This document shows positions 18,464 to 28,543 of a stretch of DNA of 64,000 bases, piece by piece; within the stretch, counting starts at the first letter, position 1; every line of letters begins with the position of its first letter. The notes beneath the pieces are model-generated. The model was not told the origin of the DNA. It was given only the letters and a program-made list of their open reading frames with translations, and made no database searches. Location: assembly GCF_009917385.1 (NCBI RefSeq), contig NZ_QWLJ01000002.1:186001-250000 (forward strand). Direction: 5' to 3'. The translations under genes were made by a program, and so were the position numbers. This stretch comes from Roseburia sp. 1XD42-34. GTDB lineage: Bacteria; Bacillota; Bacilli; Bacillales; Amphibacillaceae.

Positions 18464-19858
18464 TTAATTTAGATTACCAATTGATACGTATTTTGTTTCT
18501 AAATACGGTTCAATGCCTTCATGACCACCTTCACGACCGATCCCACTCTCTTTCATGCCTCCAAATGGCGCATGAGCTGCCGAAGGACCTCCGTCATTCC
18601 AGCCAACAATTCCATAATCTAATTGCTCATACAAATAAACGCCAGTCCGATAATCGTTTGTGAAAAAGTATGCTGCAAGACCAAATGGTGTGTTGTTCGC
18701 AATGGTAACCGCTTCTTCAAGCTCCGTAAATGTTGTTATCGGAGCTACTGGTCCAAACGTCTCCTCATGCATAATTGTCATATCTTCCGTCACATGATTC
18801 AGTATTGTAGGGTGTACAAAATAATACCCCTTTTCACGATTTGCTTCAAATGTATCACCTAATAGCACTTCAGCACCTTTTTGCTTTGCATCGTTAATCT
18901 GTTCGATGATCTTATCGTAGCCTTGCTCATTAATAATTGGTCCGATATCCGTATTTTCTTCTAAGCCATTTCCTACTGTTAATTGCTCAGCATACTTTAC
19001 AAATGCTTCAGAAAATTGCTCTGCAATATCTTTGTGAACAATAATACGATTGGCGCATACGCAAGTTTGTCCAGCATTACGAAATTTCGAAGCAACGGTT
19101 TGTTTTGCTGCAAATTCAATATCTGCATCCTTAGCAACAATTAAAGGAGCATGCCCCCCAAGCTCCATCGTCACGTGTTTAACGGTATCCGCACTGCTTT
19201 TAATTAATTTTTTCCCGACAGCAGTAGATCCAGTAAAGGTGATTTTTCGCACATATTCGCTTTCTGTGAATATATCTCCAATTTGCTTGCCTGCTCCGAC
19301 TACATATTGAATAGCGTCTTGTGGTATACCTGCTTTATGGGCTAATTCAATGATGCGAATTCCAGTAAGTGGGGTTTCTGAAGCAGGTTTGACAATAAAA
19401 GTACATCCCGCAGCAAGCGCAGGTGCAGCCTTTCTAGTCATCATAGCTGCTGGAAAATTCCAAGGAGTAATCGCAGCAACTAAACCAACTGGTTGTTTAC
19501 GGATGAGGATTCGCTTTGATACTGTATTTGCTGGGATCGTTCTGCCATAGATGCGTTTAGCTTCTTCCGCGTACCAATCAATATAGCTTGCAGCATATTC
19601 CACTTCTCCATAAGACTCTTTTAGTGGTTTTCCATTTTCTTTTGTCATAAGTTCCGCAAGTTCATCTTTCTTATCCCTGATTTGTAACGCCCAATTTTGT
19701 AGTAACTCCGACCGTTTATGCGCATTTGTTTTCGCCCAAATCGGAAAAAAAGCGTGCCCCCGATAGAGAGCCTCCTTAACCTCCTCGACCGACCAAGCTT
19801 TTACTTCCTCAAGAACTTCCCCAGTAGCTGGGTTTTTAACCATAATTTTGTTTGCCAA
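18464..19858 (-). CDS. gabD: NAD(P)-dependent succinate-semialdehyde dehydrogenase-type aldehyde dehydrogenase
   Basis: 464 residues with all aldehyde dehydrogenase landmarks: [35 protein letters not shown], the catalytic Glu in MELGGHAP, the catalytic Cys in [11 protein letters not shown], and [10 protein letters not shown]. The VCANR and [17 protein letters not shown] features are those of the GabD (SSADH class I) group, so it probably oxidises succinate semialdehyde or a similar short aldehyde. The TTG at 19858 is chosen because AAAGGAG lies eight bases upstream and the family start aligns there; an ATG at 19906 would begin inside repeat B. No gabT is nearby. Confidence 0.82.
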   Translation of the reverse strand: MANKIMVKNPATGEVLEEVKAWSVEEVKEALYRGHAFFPIWAKTNAHKRSELLQNWALQIRDKKDELAELMTKENGKPLKESYGEVEYAASYIDWYAEEAKRIYGRTIPANTVSKRILIRKQPVGLVAAITPWNFPAAMMTRKAAPALAAGCTFIVKPASETPLTGIRIIELAHKAGIPQDAIQYVVGAGKQIGDIFTESEYVRKITFTGSTAVGKKLIKSSADTVKHVTMELGGHAPLIVAKDADIEFAAKQTVASKFRNAGQTCVCANRIIVHKDIAEQFSEAFVKYAEQLTVGNGLEENTDIGPIINEQGYDKIIEQINDAKQKGAEVLLGDTFEANREKGYYFVHPTILNHVTEDMTIMHEETFGPVAPITTFTELEEAVTIANNTPFGLAAYFFTNDYRTGVYLYEQLDYGIVGWNDGGPSAAHAPFGGMKESGIGREGGHEGIEPYLETKYVSIGNLN

Positions 19859-19894
19859 AATGGAAACTCCTTTCTTTATGAGATTAAAATTATA

Positions 19895-20080
19895 TTTATC
19901 CCCCATGTAGGGTACTGTATTACTCCTCTTTTAAGAGGCGGTGGCAATACAAACAAAGTCAAAGTGGCTGATCACAGCACCTGAATGCCAAATTCGTTCA
20001 AGAGCTTTTAATACCCTTATGGTACAAAGACATTCAATATAAGATAAAGGAAACCTCCTTCTGAATGAAATTTCACTTTA
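19895..20080 (+). repeat. Structured repeat family B, copy 6 (long form, degenerate)
   Basis: TTTATCCCCCATGTAGGGTACTGTA at the start, CACAGCACCTGAATGCC in the middle, TTCAAGAGC..ATACCCTTATGG, and TTCTGAATGAAATTTCACTTTA at the end. It occupies the region upstream of the dehydrogenase, whose promoter must therefore lie inside or beyond it. Confidence 0.7.
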
Positions 20081-20250
20081 TTCTAGTATATTCCTTCATA
20101 AAGAAGAAAGAAAACATTTGCATCTTGATAGGTTGTTGTCTATCGAAAAGTAACAGTTTCTGTCTCAAGACGGAAAAAGCCTTTGTTTAGTTTTCCGCTT
20201 TCATAAACTAAAGATAAAAAAGATAAATGATAAATGAGGAGGAAGCAATA

Positions 20251-20410
20251 ATGAAGCATATTCTATTAGCATGTTCAGTAAGAAAGTCTATCAGTTTATT
20301 GAAGGGATGACCGGAAGTGGGATTGATGAAAATGAGGTTGGATATTTTGCTTTGCATATAGTACGGCGATGGAACGAAAAAACTTCAATTGAACCAAGAC
20401 GAATGAACAT
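20251..20410 (+). pseudogene. Debris of a PTS EIIB start joined to a PRD fragment
   Basis: After a good ribosome site (GAGGAGG) an ATG at 20251 opens MKHILLACS..., which resembles the first strand of lactose/cellobiose-type EIIB proteins, but the frame stops after 19 codons. In another frame, VYQFIEGMTGSGIDENEVGYFALHIV resembles part of a PTS regulation domain (DE-x-GYFALHI). The two pieces look like the fused remnants of a deleted PTS/antiterminator locus. The matches are short, so this is tentative. Confidence 0.4.
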
Positions 20411-20670
20411 CCACTGTTTGAACATTCACTTTATACTTGCGGGATGTAATCATCCATTCTAATTTGTCTTAGGGAAGGGGTCGTTTACATAAATAAGGTT
20501 GGTACAAAAGACATTACTGTTATGGATGTGGTACGGTAGTAGGTAGAGAGGGGGAAAGATCTGAACGCGTGCCTCAGTCTAAGACTTTTTTATTCTCCAT
20601 TTCTAAACGTGTCTTTTTAAATCCGTATTCTAAACAAACTAGTTAAATGACGACACAAGTGGGTGTGGCA

Positions 20671-22581
20671 ATGAATAACAGACAAAGAAAGTTGTTAGTA
20701 ATTTTATTATCCAATGATAAACGTGCATTATTAATTAAAGATCTTGCTAACCAACTCCAATATTCAGAGAAAACGGTCCGTAATGATTTACAAATTATTG
20801 ATGCATATCTTCAAAATTATGCATCAGCTAATTTAATTCGAAAGCCAGGAACAGGTGTATATTTAGAAATAGAAAAAACCGACCAAACAAATTTATTCCA
20901 CGCACTTTTTCATAAAGGAAAATCAGAGCATGAACGGGTTATGGAAATTGCTTATCGCTTACTCAGTAATGAAAAACCAGTTACTTTGCAACAACTAAGC
21001 AATGAGCATTATGTCAATCATACTGTTATAAAAAATGATATCGAATCGATCCAACAATGGTTCGATACTTTTGGACTAGTAATAGAGTCGAGGCAAAAAC
21101 TAGGACACTATGTAAAGGGAGAAGAACTAAATAAGCGCGTAGCTTTGGCACATATAGAAGAAGTGACCAATCAGTCAACGACGTTTTTATCACATATATT
21201 CGCTCCGTTTGAAATTGCTACAGTGAGGCAAACATTGAATAGGATGATTGATCTTTGGGAGATCCCAATTACAAGTAATGCCATGGAAAATTTAGTTGTT
21301 CATATCCTTATTATTGTACAGAGAACGAAGCATAAGTTTCCTATACACATTGAGGACAAAAATCAGTCCATTATGAAGACGAAAGAATACCAAGCAGCAG
21401 TTTGGTGTGTACAGCAATTGCAAGAAAAGTTCGGAATTTCCTTTGCAAACGATGAAATTACTTATTTAACGTGGCATTTACGTGGTAGTAAGAAGTATTC
21501 AGCGCAAACGTCATCCAAAGAAGAAAGAACGAAACAAATTTTATCCATCATTATTGAAACGATGCACCATTTAACCCGTGTATCTTTTTCTGAAGATGAA
21601 CAATTAATGAATGGGCTTGTGATTCATTTAGAGGCTGTCATTCATCGTTTCATACATGGCTTGCCTATTACAAATCCTTTGTTACAGGATATTAAAAAGA
21701 TGTATCCATACATGTTTAGCATGGTGACACTTACGATGGAGAAGGTAAAGGAGGAATTTCAATACGATATACCTGAAGAAGAGGCTGCTTATATTGTTCT
21801 TCATTTTCAGGCTTCCATAGAAAGAATTGACGCACAAAAACACGTCATCCCTAGAGTATTAATTGTTTGTGATATGGGAATAGGTATGTCCAGGTTACTT
21901 CAAGCTAAAATAGAAAAACAGTATCAGGAATTGGAAATTGTAGGAGCTATTAGTAAAGCTGAAGTTCAAGATTTTATGAAGCAAAAGCAAGTGAATTTAA
22001 TTATATCGACGACGCCCTTGGAACAAATAAGTGTTCCCATCGTTATTATATCCCCGCTGCTAGAAGAAACCGACAAAGAAAAACTGCAAAAATTTCTCAA
22101 GAAAAAAACGGTAGAAGCTTCTGTTTTATCCGCGGCTCCTCATGTAATATATGAGTTTATTGACGAGAACCTACTATTTATTAATATCTATCCACAGCAT
22201 CGTTTTCAAGTAGTGGAAACGCTTGGTAATGCATTATTTAAACGGGAAAAAGTAGAGCAGTCCTATGTTCACCAAGCACTTTTACGAGAGAGAAAATCGG
22301 CTACAGCAATTGGAGGAGGAATAGCTATTCCACATGGCGACCCTACACTTGTTCTTACATCTGCCATTGCGGTGGCTGTTTTAAACGAACCGCTGGAATG
22401 GGGGAAAGAAAAAGTATCCATTGTTTTTATGTTAGCTTTAGCAAATGAAAAAGCGAACCCAATTAAAGCAATTATTCATAAATTGTCCGCCCTTTCCAAA
22501 GATCCAATAACATTGAATGCTTTATTAAGTGCTAATGACAAGCAGGAATTTATCCGAATTTTGACTGAAAAACAATTATAA
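20671..22581 (+). CDS. manR: PRD/PTS-domain transcription activator of the mannose genes (ManR/MtlR/LicR type)
   Basis: 636 residues in the order: N-terminal helix-turn-helix (RQRKLLVILLSND, SEKTVRNDLQ), a second HTH region (to about 170), PRD1 and PRD2 (about 170-390, including LTWHLRG and YIVLHFQ), an EIIB-like domain with IVCDMGIGMSRL (Cys near 410), and an EIIA domain with the phospho-His in GGGIAIPHGDP. These regulators bind DNA and are tuned by phosphorylation. The following manP and manA point to mannose control, as in B. subtilis manR-manPA. The ATG at 20671 (MNNRQRK) fits the family start; an upstream in-frame ATG at 20647 is possible and neither has a strong ribosome site. Confidence 0.82.
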   Translation: MNNRQRKLLVILLSNDKRALLIKDLANQLQYSEKTVRNDLQIIDAYLQNYASANLIRKPGTGVYLEIEKTDQTNLFHALFHKGKSEHERVMEIAYRLLSNEKPVTLQQLSNEHYVNHTVIKNDIESIQQWFDTFGLVIESRQKLGHYVKGEELNKRVALAHIEEVTNQSTTFLSHIFAPFEIATVRQTLNRMIDLWEIPITSNAMENLVVHILIIVQRTKHKFPIHIEDKNQSIMKTKEYQAAVWCVQQLQEKFGISFANDEITYLTWHLRGSKKYSAQTSSKEERTKQILSIIIETMHHLTRVSFSEDEQLMNGLVIHLEAVIHRFIHGLPITNPLLQDIKKMYPYMFSMVTLTMEKVKEEFQYDIPEEEAAYIVLHFQASIERIDAQKHVIPRVLIVCDMGIGMSRLLQAKIEKQYQELEIVGAISKAEVQDFMKQKQVNLIISTTPLEQISVPIVIISPLLEETDKEKLQKFLKKKTVEASVLSAAPHVIYEFIDENLLFINIYPQHRFQVVETLGNALFKREKVEQSYVHQALLRERKSATAIGGGIAIPHGDPTLVLTSAIAVAVLNEPLEWGKEKVSIVFMLALANEKANPIKAIIHKLSALSKDPITLNALLSANDKQEFIRILTEKQL

Positions 22582-22766
22582 TGTATAGACATTGTTACTA
22601 TATGGCTATAGTGTAATAAATAAAAGGAATGAACTGCAACGAAAATAAAAAACATAAAACTTCCCCAGTTCCGGAAATAATAGAGAATATATATTTGCTA
22701 GACCTGCTATATACTACACTTATAAGCATTGTTAATTTATAAGTAGATAAGTAGGAGGGCATGTTT

Positions 22767-24683
22767 ATGAAAATAATTGCTGTTACAGCCTGTCCAGTAG
22801 GCATTGCTCATACGTATATGGCAGCTGAGAATTTGCAAAAAGCGGGGGAAAAACTAGGTGTTGAAATCAAAGTTGAAACACAAGGGTCCATTGGTGTAGA
22901 AAATGCATTAACCGATAAGGATATTGAAGAAGCAGATGGAGTGATTATTGCAAGTGATAAAGAAGTAACGAAGGAACGCTTTATTGGAAAGCGATTAATT
23001 GCTACAGGGGTGCAGGATGGGATAAAAAGGCCGGAAGAATTAATAAAGCGACTTGCTACAGAAGACGTCCCTGTATATCAAGCTGATTTAATGTCAGTAG
23101 AAGACGTGAAAAAGCAGAAAAAAGAAAATCCAATATACCGCCATTTAATGAGTGGGGTTTCTTATATGATTCCATTTATTGTAGTCGGTGGATTGTTAAT
23201 AGCACTTGCACTAACCTTAGGTGGTGAACAAACGCCAGGGGGAATCGTTATTCCTGAAGATTCATTCTGGAAAAAGGTTGAAGAAATTGGGGCAGCTTCC
23301 TTTAGCTTTATGGTTCCTATATTGGCTGGTTTCATTGCGGTTAGTATTGCGGATCGCCCAGGTTTAGCGCCAGGAATTATTGGTGGTTTTATAGCTGCGA
23401 ATGGTAGCTTCTATGGAAGTGAAGCTGGTGCTGGCTTTATTGGCGGGATCATTGCAGGCTTTCTTGCAGGATATATTACGTTAGCTATTAAAAAAATTAA
23501 AGTTCCTCAGGTCATGCAACCGGTAATGCCGATAATTTTTATTCCAATTTTGGCAACCTTAACAGTCGGCTTACTATTTGTATATGTTGTTGGAGCACCA
23601 GTTGCCCAAGTGTTTGAATCGTTAACTGTTTGGTTGGAAGGAATGCAGGGAGCAAGTTCCATATTGCTGGCTTTGATTCTTGGAGCTATGATTTCAATTG
23701 ATATGGGTGGACCTTTTAATAAAGTTGCTTTTTTATTCGGCTCTGCTATGATCGCAGAAGGAAACTATGAAATTATGGGTCCAATTGCTGTAGCAATTTG
23801 TATACCACCATTAGGTATGGGACTGGCGACATTTATCAATAAGCGTAAATACCAAGCAGCGGAACAACAAGCTGGGAAGGCAAGTTTTACAATGGGCTTA
23901 TTTGGAATTACCGAAGGAGCGATTCCGTTTGCTGCTCAAGATCCACTCCGGGTTATTCCAAGTATTATGGTTGGCTCCATGACAGGATCAGTGATAGCTA
24001 TGGTGGGAAATGTCGGCGATCGGGTAGCTCATGGTGGACCTATTGTTGCTGTTTTAGGTGCTGTTGACAATGTGCTCATGTTTTTTGTTGCTGCGATCAT
24101 CGGTACGGTTGTTACTGCATTGTTAGTTAATTTTCTTAAAAAAGATGTTATCGGAGAGAGCAAAGCAAAAGGTGGTACAAATCAACAAAAAAGAACAAAA
24201 GATGATCAAGCTACATCAACCAAAATTACAAAGCTAACGGATATTGTAACAAATGATTTAATTCATGCAGATCTTAAAGGCTCGACAAAAGAAGAAGTAA
24301 TGGATGAACTCATAGCCAGCATGGAGCACTCCGGAATATTAAGTGATGCGAAAGTGTATAAGCAAGCTGTCATCGCACGTGAGAATGAAGGTACAACGGG
24401 AATGGGCATGCATATTGCTGTTCCGCATGGGAAATCTGAAGCAGTGCGAAAACCAGCTGTTGCCTTTGGAATTCAGCGTTCTGGCGTTGATTGGGAGAGC
24501 TTAGACGGTGCTCCGGCTAAATTAATATTTATGTTAGCTGTTCCAAAAGAAAAAGCGGGTGACGATCATCTGAAAATCTTGCAAATGCTATCACGTAAAT
24601 TAATGGATGACAATTACAGACAGAGGTTGCTAAATGTAACAACAAAAGAAGAAGCGTATCATTTATTAGCAGAAATTCAATAA
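22767..24683 (+). CDS. manP: Fructose-family PTS EIIBCA, probably mannose-specific (ManP)
   Basis: 638 residues. The IIB domain comes first, with the phospho-Cys in VTACPVGIAHTYMAAE. The IIC membrane domain (about 120-465) includes SYMIPFIVVGGLL, SIDMGGPFNKVAF and GITEGAIPFAAQDP. The C-terminal IIA domain (about 490-638) has the phospho-His in HIAVPHGKSE. It takes up and phosphorylates a hexose; the flanking activator and mannose-6-phosphate isomerase point to mannose rather than fructose. The second ATG (22767) is chosen because AGGAGGG then lies at normal distance; 22761 is too close. Confidence 0.85.
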   Translation: MKIIAVTACPVGIAHTYMAAENLQKAGEKLGVEIKVETQGSIGVENALTDKDIEEADGVIIASDKEVTKERFIGKRLIATGVQDGIKRPEELIKRLATEDVPVYQADLMSVEDVKKQKKENPIYRHLMSGVSYMIPFIVVGGLLIALALTLGGEQTPGGIVIPEDSFWKKVEEIGAASFSFMVPILAGFIAVSIADRPGLAPGIIGGFIAANGSFYGSEAGAGFIGGIIAGFLAGYITLAIKKIKVPQVMQPVMPIIFIPILATLTVGLLFVYVVGAPVAQVFESLTVWLEGMQGASSILLALILGAMISIDMGGPFNKVAFLFGSAMIAEGNYEIMGPIAVAICIPPLGMGLATFINKRKYQAAEQQAGKASFTMGLFGITEGAIPFAAQDPLRVIPSIMVGSMTGSVIAMVGNVGDRVAHGGPIVAVLGAVDNVLMFFVAAIIGTVVTALLVNFLKKDVIGESKAKGGTNQQKRTKDDQATSTKITKLTDIVTNDLIHADLKGSTKEEVMDELIASMEHSGILSDAKVYKQAVIARENEGTTGMGMHIAVPHGKSEAVRKPAVAFGIQRSGVDWESLDGAPAKLIFMLAVPKEKAGDDHLKILQMLSRKLMDDNYRQRLLNVTTKEEAYHLLAEIQ

Positions 24684-24748
24684 ACATAAAAATTTTTGCC
24701 GACAGCGTCCATTTCGTTGATGATGCACTTTATAAATGACGAACAAAA

Positions 24749-24937
24749 AAAGTGAACCTTTAATCTGTAGGGTTTTCATTCATCCTACGGTTTGTTAGAA
24801 CCGAAAAGGTATGGTCTTAAGGGCTCTTATGGATTGGAATAGGACATTTAAGTGCTGCTATCTTCCACTTAGACATGTTGCAGTACAGATGATCCAACTC
24901 CTAAAGGGGATCTTACAGCACCTTATATATAGGCTGG
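24749..24937 (-). repeat. Structured repeat family B, copy 7 (inverted orientation)
   Basis: Read on the - strand it starts ..ATATATAAGGTGCTGTAAG, contains GTACTGCAACATGTCTAAG and GCAGCACTTAAATG, and ends AAAGGTTCACTTT. It is the only copy seen in this orientation and lies in the 555-bp gap between manP and manA. The remaining gap (24938-25225) shows no gene. Confidence 0.75.
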
Positions 24938-25238
24938 AAAATACGGGCTGCTCCCTATTTTCTATTTCTTCCTAAATGGAATCTGAAAGGCTTAATGTGA
25001 AAGAGAAAGAGATTTTAGTTCCATCTCTTTCTCTGGTATAATAAAGGCGGTTCAAACTGTCGAATAATCTTAGCGGTAGATAGTTTCTACATGAAGCGGG
25101 CATGGTCAATGCGAAGTAAAACAGCTTAAGTAGGTTGTGTATTTAGCTAGGCGATTTAATTGTCGAAAAAACGTAGCTGCATCGTTTGAAGTTTTGGACC
25201 GCATTTCAACTGAGTCTATACAATTGGAGGAATGAAAT

Positions 25239-26195
25239 GTGTATCAAGAGCCGATCTTTTTAAAACCTGTATTTCAAGAACGAATATGGGGAGGAGACAA
25301 ATTAAAGCCTCTGTTTCAGTATGATATCCCATCTAACCAAACAGGGGAAGCTTGGGTAATTTCTGCTCACCCGAACGGGCCAAGTGAAATTGTGAACGGA
25401 CCTCTGTCTGGTCAGACATTAGCAGATGCTTGGAACAATCATCATGAACTTTTTAACAAAGATTCTAATAATAATGAAGCGTATCCGTTGTTGGTGAAGA
25501 TATTAGATGCAAATGATAATCTGTCTGTACAGGTACATCCAGATGATACATATGCAAGAGAAGTAGAAAAACAACCTTATGGGAAAACAGAATGCTGGTA
25601 CGTTTTACAAGCAGAGCCGGAAGCAGAACTGATTTTAGGACATTATGCAAAAACAAAAGAAGAATTAACAAAATTGATGGATGAGGGTAAGTGGGATCAA
25701 TTGTTACGGCGGATACCTGTGACAGCAGGTGATTTTGTTTACGTACCTAGTGGAACCATTCACGCAATAGGTAGAGGAATTGTTTTACTAGAAACGCAGC
25801 AAAGCTCAGATATTACGTATAGAGTGTATGATTATGAACGTGTGGATAACAATGGAAATACAAGGGAACTACACTTAGATAAGGCAAAGCAGGTTACCAA
25901 TATTCCACATCAAACTCCGGTTATTGACCAGAAACTAACGCAAAAAGAAGATTTACAAATGAAACTCCTTGTTCAAGAAAAATATTTTACTGTATATCAT
26001 TGGAAAATAAAGGGAGGAGTGACGCAGCAATTAGATGTTGATTTTCTGCAATGTAGTATCATTTCAGGAACAGCAGAAATTGAAATTGATGGAAAAGTAT
26101 ATGCTTTGAAAAAAGGAGATAATTTTATTCTTCCACACAGTATAAGTACGTATCGATTAATTGGAGATGCAGAATTTATTGTGTCGCATACGTAA
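25239..26195 (+). CDS. manA: Class I mannose-6-phosphate isomerase
   Basis: 318 residues, the short Bacillus-type length. Zinc-site motifs are visible: VQVHPDDTYA (Gln/His), KTECWYVL (Glu) and TIHAIGRG (His). It starts PIFLKPVFQERIWGG, typical for the family. It converts mannose 6-phosphate from ManP to fructose 6-phosphate in the cytosol. GTG at 25239 is the start because GGAGG lies eight bases upstream; the ATG two bases before is out of frame. A family B copy separates it from manP, so whether the two are co-transcribed is uncertain. Confidence 0.9.
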   Translation: MYQEPIFLKPVFQERIWGGDKLKPLFQYDIPSNQTGEAWVISAHPNGPSEIVNGPLSGQTLADAWNNHHELFNKDSNNNEAYPLLVKILDANDNLSVQVHPDDTYAREVEKQPYGKTECWYVLQAEPEAELILGHYAKTKEELTKLMDEGKWDQLLRRIPVTAGDFVYVPSGTIHAIGRGIVLLETQQSSDITYRVYDYERVDNNGNTRELHLDKAKQVTNIPHQTPVIDQKLTQKEDLQMKLLVQEKYFTVYHWKIKGGVTQQLDVDFLQCSIISGTAEIEIDGKVYALKKGDNFILPHSISTYRLIGDAEFIVSHT

Positions 26196-26204
26196 AACAT
26201 ACCA

Positions 26205-26290
26205 TGTTATAGAATTTAAGCTATCTTTGCATTACTAACATTCAGTAGGAGATGAAAAAATCCTACTGAATAAACTACACATTATTCACC
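26205..26290 (+). repeat. Structured repeat family B, copy 8 (short form), possible manA terminator
   Basis: GCATTACTAACATTCAGTAG continues into an 11-bp perfect hairpin ATTCAGTAGGA (26240-26250) with TCCTACTGAAT (26261-26271). The 3' end is degenerate compared with the other copies. Confidence 0.6.
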
Positions 26291-26380
26291 TTTTCATATC
26301 GAAGTAGAAAGAACACTGCATAAAAGGAGCATGTATAAATCTTAATCATCTGTATCAAAATAAAAAAACCTAAATATAAG

Positions 26381-26701
26381 TTGGTGATTTATATAGTGTA
26401 CAGGCGATTTTTGCAAGTTTGTTGCGCGATTTTATTATGCACTCTAATGGTTGAGTGGTTGGAAAAAACAAGCAGTTCCCATGCGGCTCCTCTGCATGAA
26501 TGGGAGCAAGACAGTACAGATGTACATAGGATACATACGGGAAGCCATGAGTTTACGTATTGGAAAAATTTTATGAGGCATACGCGAACTTGTGACATAT
26601 CTCAAAAGGTAAAAACAATCGTGTATTATTGTGATTTACATAATCACACGAAATCGGAATCCATTCATGTAGAAACAGTTCATAGTGAAGGACATTCTTA
26701 A
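26381..26701 (+). CDS. Small secreted or membrane-anchored protein of unknown function
   Basis: Up to 106 residues; no family recognised. A hydrophobic segment near the N-terminus (VCCAILLCTLMVEWL) ends before SSSHAAP, so it could be a signal peptide or anchor. The mature part is rich in His, Thr and Glu with two Cys (TCDISQ, YYCDLHNHT), which could bind a metal or form a disulphide. The start is uncertain: TTG 26381, GTG 26384 and GTG 26396 are possible and none has a good ribosome site. Protein-like composition argues for a real gene, but it is not secure. Confidence 0.5.
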   Translation: MVIYIVYRRFLQVCCAILLCTLMVEWLEKTSSSHAAPLHEWEQDSTDVHRIHTGSHEFTYWKNFMRHTRTCDISQKVKTIVYYCDLHNHTKSESIHVETVHSEGHS

Positions 26702-26849
26702 TTGATATTTTAGTCTGCCACGTTCTAGCCAAAGTAAGCTCTTGCATTTATGATTGGTAACTTTTGTCTCAAAGTTCCCACAAACACTAGAACTTGACTA
26801 AAGCTTTTTTTGCCTAATTTGTATATTTTTCGTTTGCTTCCTGCGTAAG

Positions 26850-28325
26850 CTATTCCCTCTCATCACGTAAAAGTGCATCTATTTTTGAGATTTCTCTATA
26901 AGGAATTAAAATGTAGACGATGTCTTTATTCCGCAGTTTCATTTTTGCTGTTGGGGAGAGAGTTTGTCCTTCGCGTACAATTAAAATGATATTGGCTTTA
27001 GACGGAAAGTCAATATCAGCAATTGTTTTTCCTCTTATCCGATTGGATTTTCCAATTTGATATTCTACTACCTCTAGCTCTTTTTTTCCTACAGATAATA
27101 GATCTACAATGTGTAGTGGATTTGTACCTGTTGGCTTTGCTAAACCAAGTTTTTTACCAAGCCAAGGTAATGAAGTTCCTTGAATGACACTGGATGTTAA
27201 CACGATAAAGAATATGATATTGAAATAAAGCTGACTATGCTCTAATCGGGCAAGCATTGGAAACAACGCAAGCACAATGGGAACAGCACCGCGCAAGCCT
27301 GCCCATGATAAAAAGTATTTTTCTTTCCAGTTAAATGCTGCACCTATTACAGCGATGTAAGTTGCAATTGGGCGAGCCACGAGCATCAATGTAAAAGAAA
27401 GGAGTAAGCCCTTAATGATGATCGAAATGGAAAACAAGTCAGATGGAATAACAAACATACCTAACAGCACAAACATCCCGATCTGTGCTATCCAGCTTAT
27501 TCCTTCGTTAAAACGGAGAATGGTATGCCGTTGTTGTAAAGGATGATTACCGATAACAATAGCTGCAATATATACTGTTAGTAAACCACTTGTCTGAAGT
27601 AAAGAACCAAAACTGTAAGCAAACAGTGCAAAAGAAAGTGCCAATAAAGGATATAAACCACTCGAAGATAACGACATACGATGCAGTCCTTTACTCCCAA
27701 ATTTACCAATAATAAAACCAAGTATGACCGCCCCGCCCATTTGCCAAGCAAATTGTCCGAGAAAGGTTAAGCCAGAAGGACTTTCGTTCGTTATTATTGC
27801 AATCAGAGAGGTTGTTAGAAAAACGGCCATCGGGTCATTTGCACCAGACTCTGCCTCCAACGTATAAGTAATATTATTAGGCATATTTTTCCCTTTAAGC
27901 ATAGCAAAAACGGCAGCGGCATCTGTTGAGCCAACTAAGGCGCCTAATAAAAATGCTTCTGGCCAGCTAAAAGAAAATAGTAGTTTAGCTGTAACACCGA
28001 TTATAAAGCTTGTTAATAAAACACCTACCGTAGCAAGTGACAACGCTGGACCGGCATAGGGGCGGATAGATTGCCAGTTGGTCTGGATCCCACCATCGAA
28101 TAATATAATAACGAGAGCTAGCATCCCAATCAGCTGAGCTGCTGCAGGATCACTAAATTGAAATAAATGAATAGCATCACTGCCTAAAACCATACCAATA
28201 GCAATAAAAAAGACCAGCGAAGGGGAGTTCACTTTAGCAGAGAATTTTACAGCTAAAATACTAAAAATGAGGATTAAAGAAATAGCAAGAATGGTTATGT
28301 TTGATTGTTGAATTTCTGGTATCAA
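26850..28325 (-). CDS. NhaP2-type potassium/proton antiporter (CPA1) with C-terminal TrkA-C domain
   Basis: About 491 residues. Some 12 hydrophobic segments cover residues 1-390 with CPA1 features: FIAIGMVLGSDAIHLF, VIILFDGGIQT, GSTDAAAVFAMLKG and ESGANDPMAVFLT (the ion-site Asp), and SWAGLRGAVPIVLA. The cytosolic tail (about 410-491) is a TrkA-C-like domain (MKLRNKDIVYILIPY). Such proteins exchange K+ (or Na+) for H+ for pH and salt balance. The TTG at 28325 is proposed because AAAGGGAG precedes it and it removes an atypical polar extension; an ATG at 28382 would add 19 residues. Confidence 0.83.
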   Translation of the reverse strand: MIPEIQQSNITILAISLILIFSILAVKFSAKVNSPSLVFFIAIGMVLGSDAIHLFQFSDPAAAQLIGMLALVIILFDGGIQTNWQSIRPYAGPALSLATVGVLLTSFIIGVTAKLLFSFSWPEAFLLGALVGSTDAAAVFAMLKGKNMPNNITYTLEAESGANDPMAVFLTTSLIAIITNESPSGLTFLGQFAWQMGGAVILGFIIGKFGSKGLHRMSLSSSGLYPLLALSFALFAYSFGSLLQTSGLLTVYIAAIVIGNHPLQQRHTILRFNEGISWIAQIGMFVLLGMFVIPSDLFSISIIIKGLLLSFTLMLVARPIATYIAVIGAAFNWKEKYFLSWAGLRGAVPIVLALFPMLARLEHSQLYFNIIFFIVLTSSVIQGTSLPWLGKKLGLAKPTGTNPLHIVDLLSVGKKELEVVEYQIGKSNRIRGKTIADIDFPSKANIILIVREGQTLSPTAKMKLRNKDIVYILIPYREISKIDALLRDERE

Positions 28326-28413
28326 AATGGTTTCACTCCCTTTTGTATTTTTGTCTATACCCCGTTGATTATGCAACAACACTTATTTATATAAAAATAG
28401 TATCATACCGAAG

Positions 28414-28427
28414 TGAAAACGCTTTAG
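28414..28427. promoter_or_regulatory. Candidate cre (CcpA) site
   Basis: TGAAAACGCTTTAG fits the catabolite-response consensus TGAAARCGYTTTWN at every defined position. It lies between the divergent antiporter and aldo/keto reductase genes; which one it would regulate is not evident. Confidence 0.4.
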
Positions 28428-28439
28428 AAGGGAACATCT

Positions 28440-28543
28440 TATTTTGTCTTACTTGGAATTGGTCGTAAGAGTTGCCTTTCATGCTAAGGGATCGATTTAT
28501 TATTGAGGAATCCCTTCATTGATGGAAGATGTACTTTATGCTA
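28440..28543 (+). repeat. Structured repeat family B, copy 9 (degenerate)
   Basis: Ends GATGGAAGATGTACTTTA, close to the family end GATGGAAGGTTCACTTTA, and has a 7-bp hairpin AAGGGAT (28486-28492) with ATCCCTT (28510-28516). The 5' half is barely recognisable. Confidence 0.4.

Noticed and set aside
22660-22690. TTCCGGAA palindrome in the manR-manP gap as a ManR operator
   Set aside because: It is a single short palindrome and I could not match it to a known ManR site; left out for lack of support.
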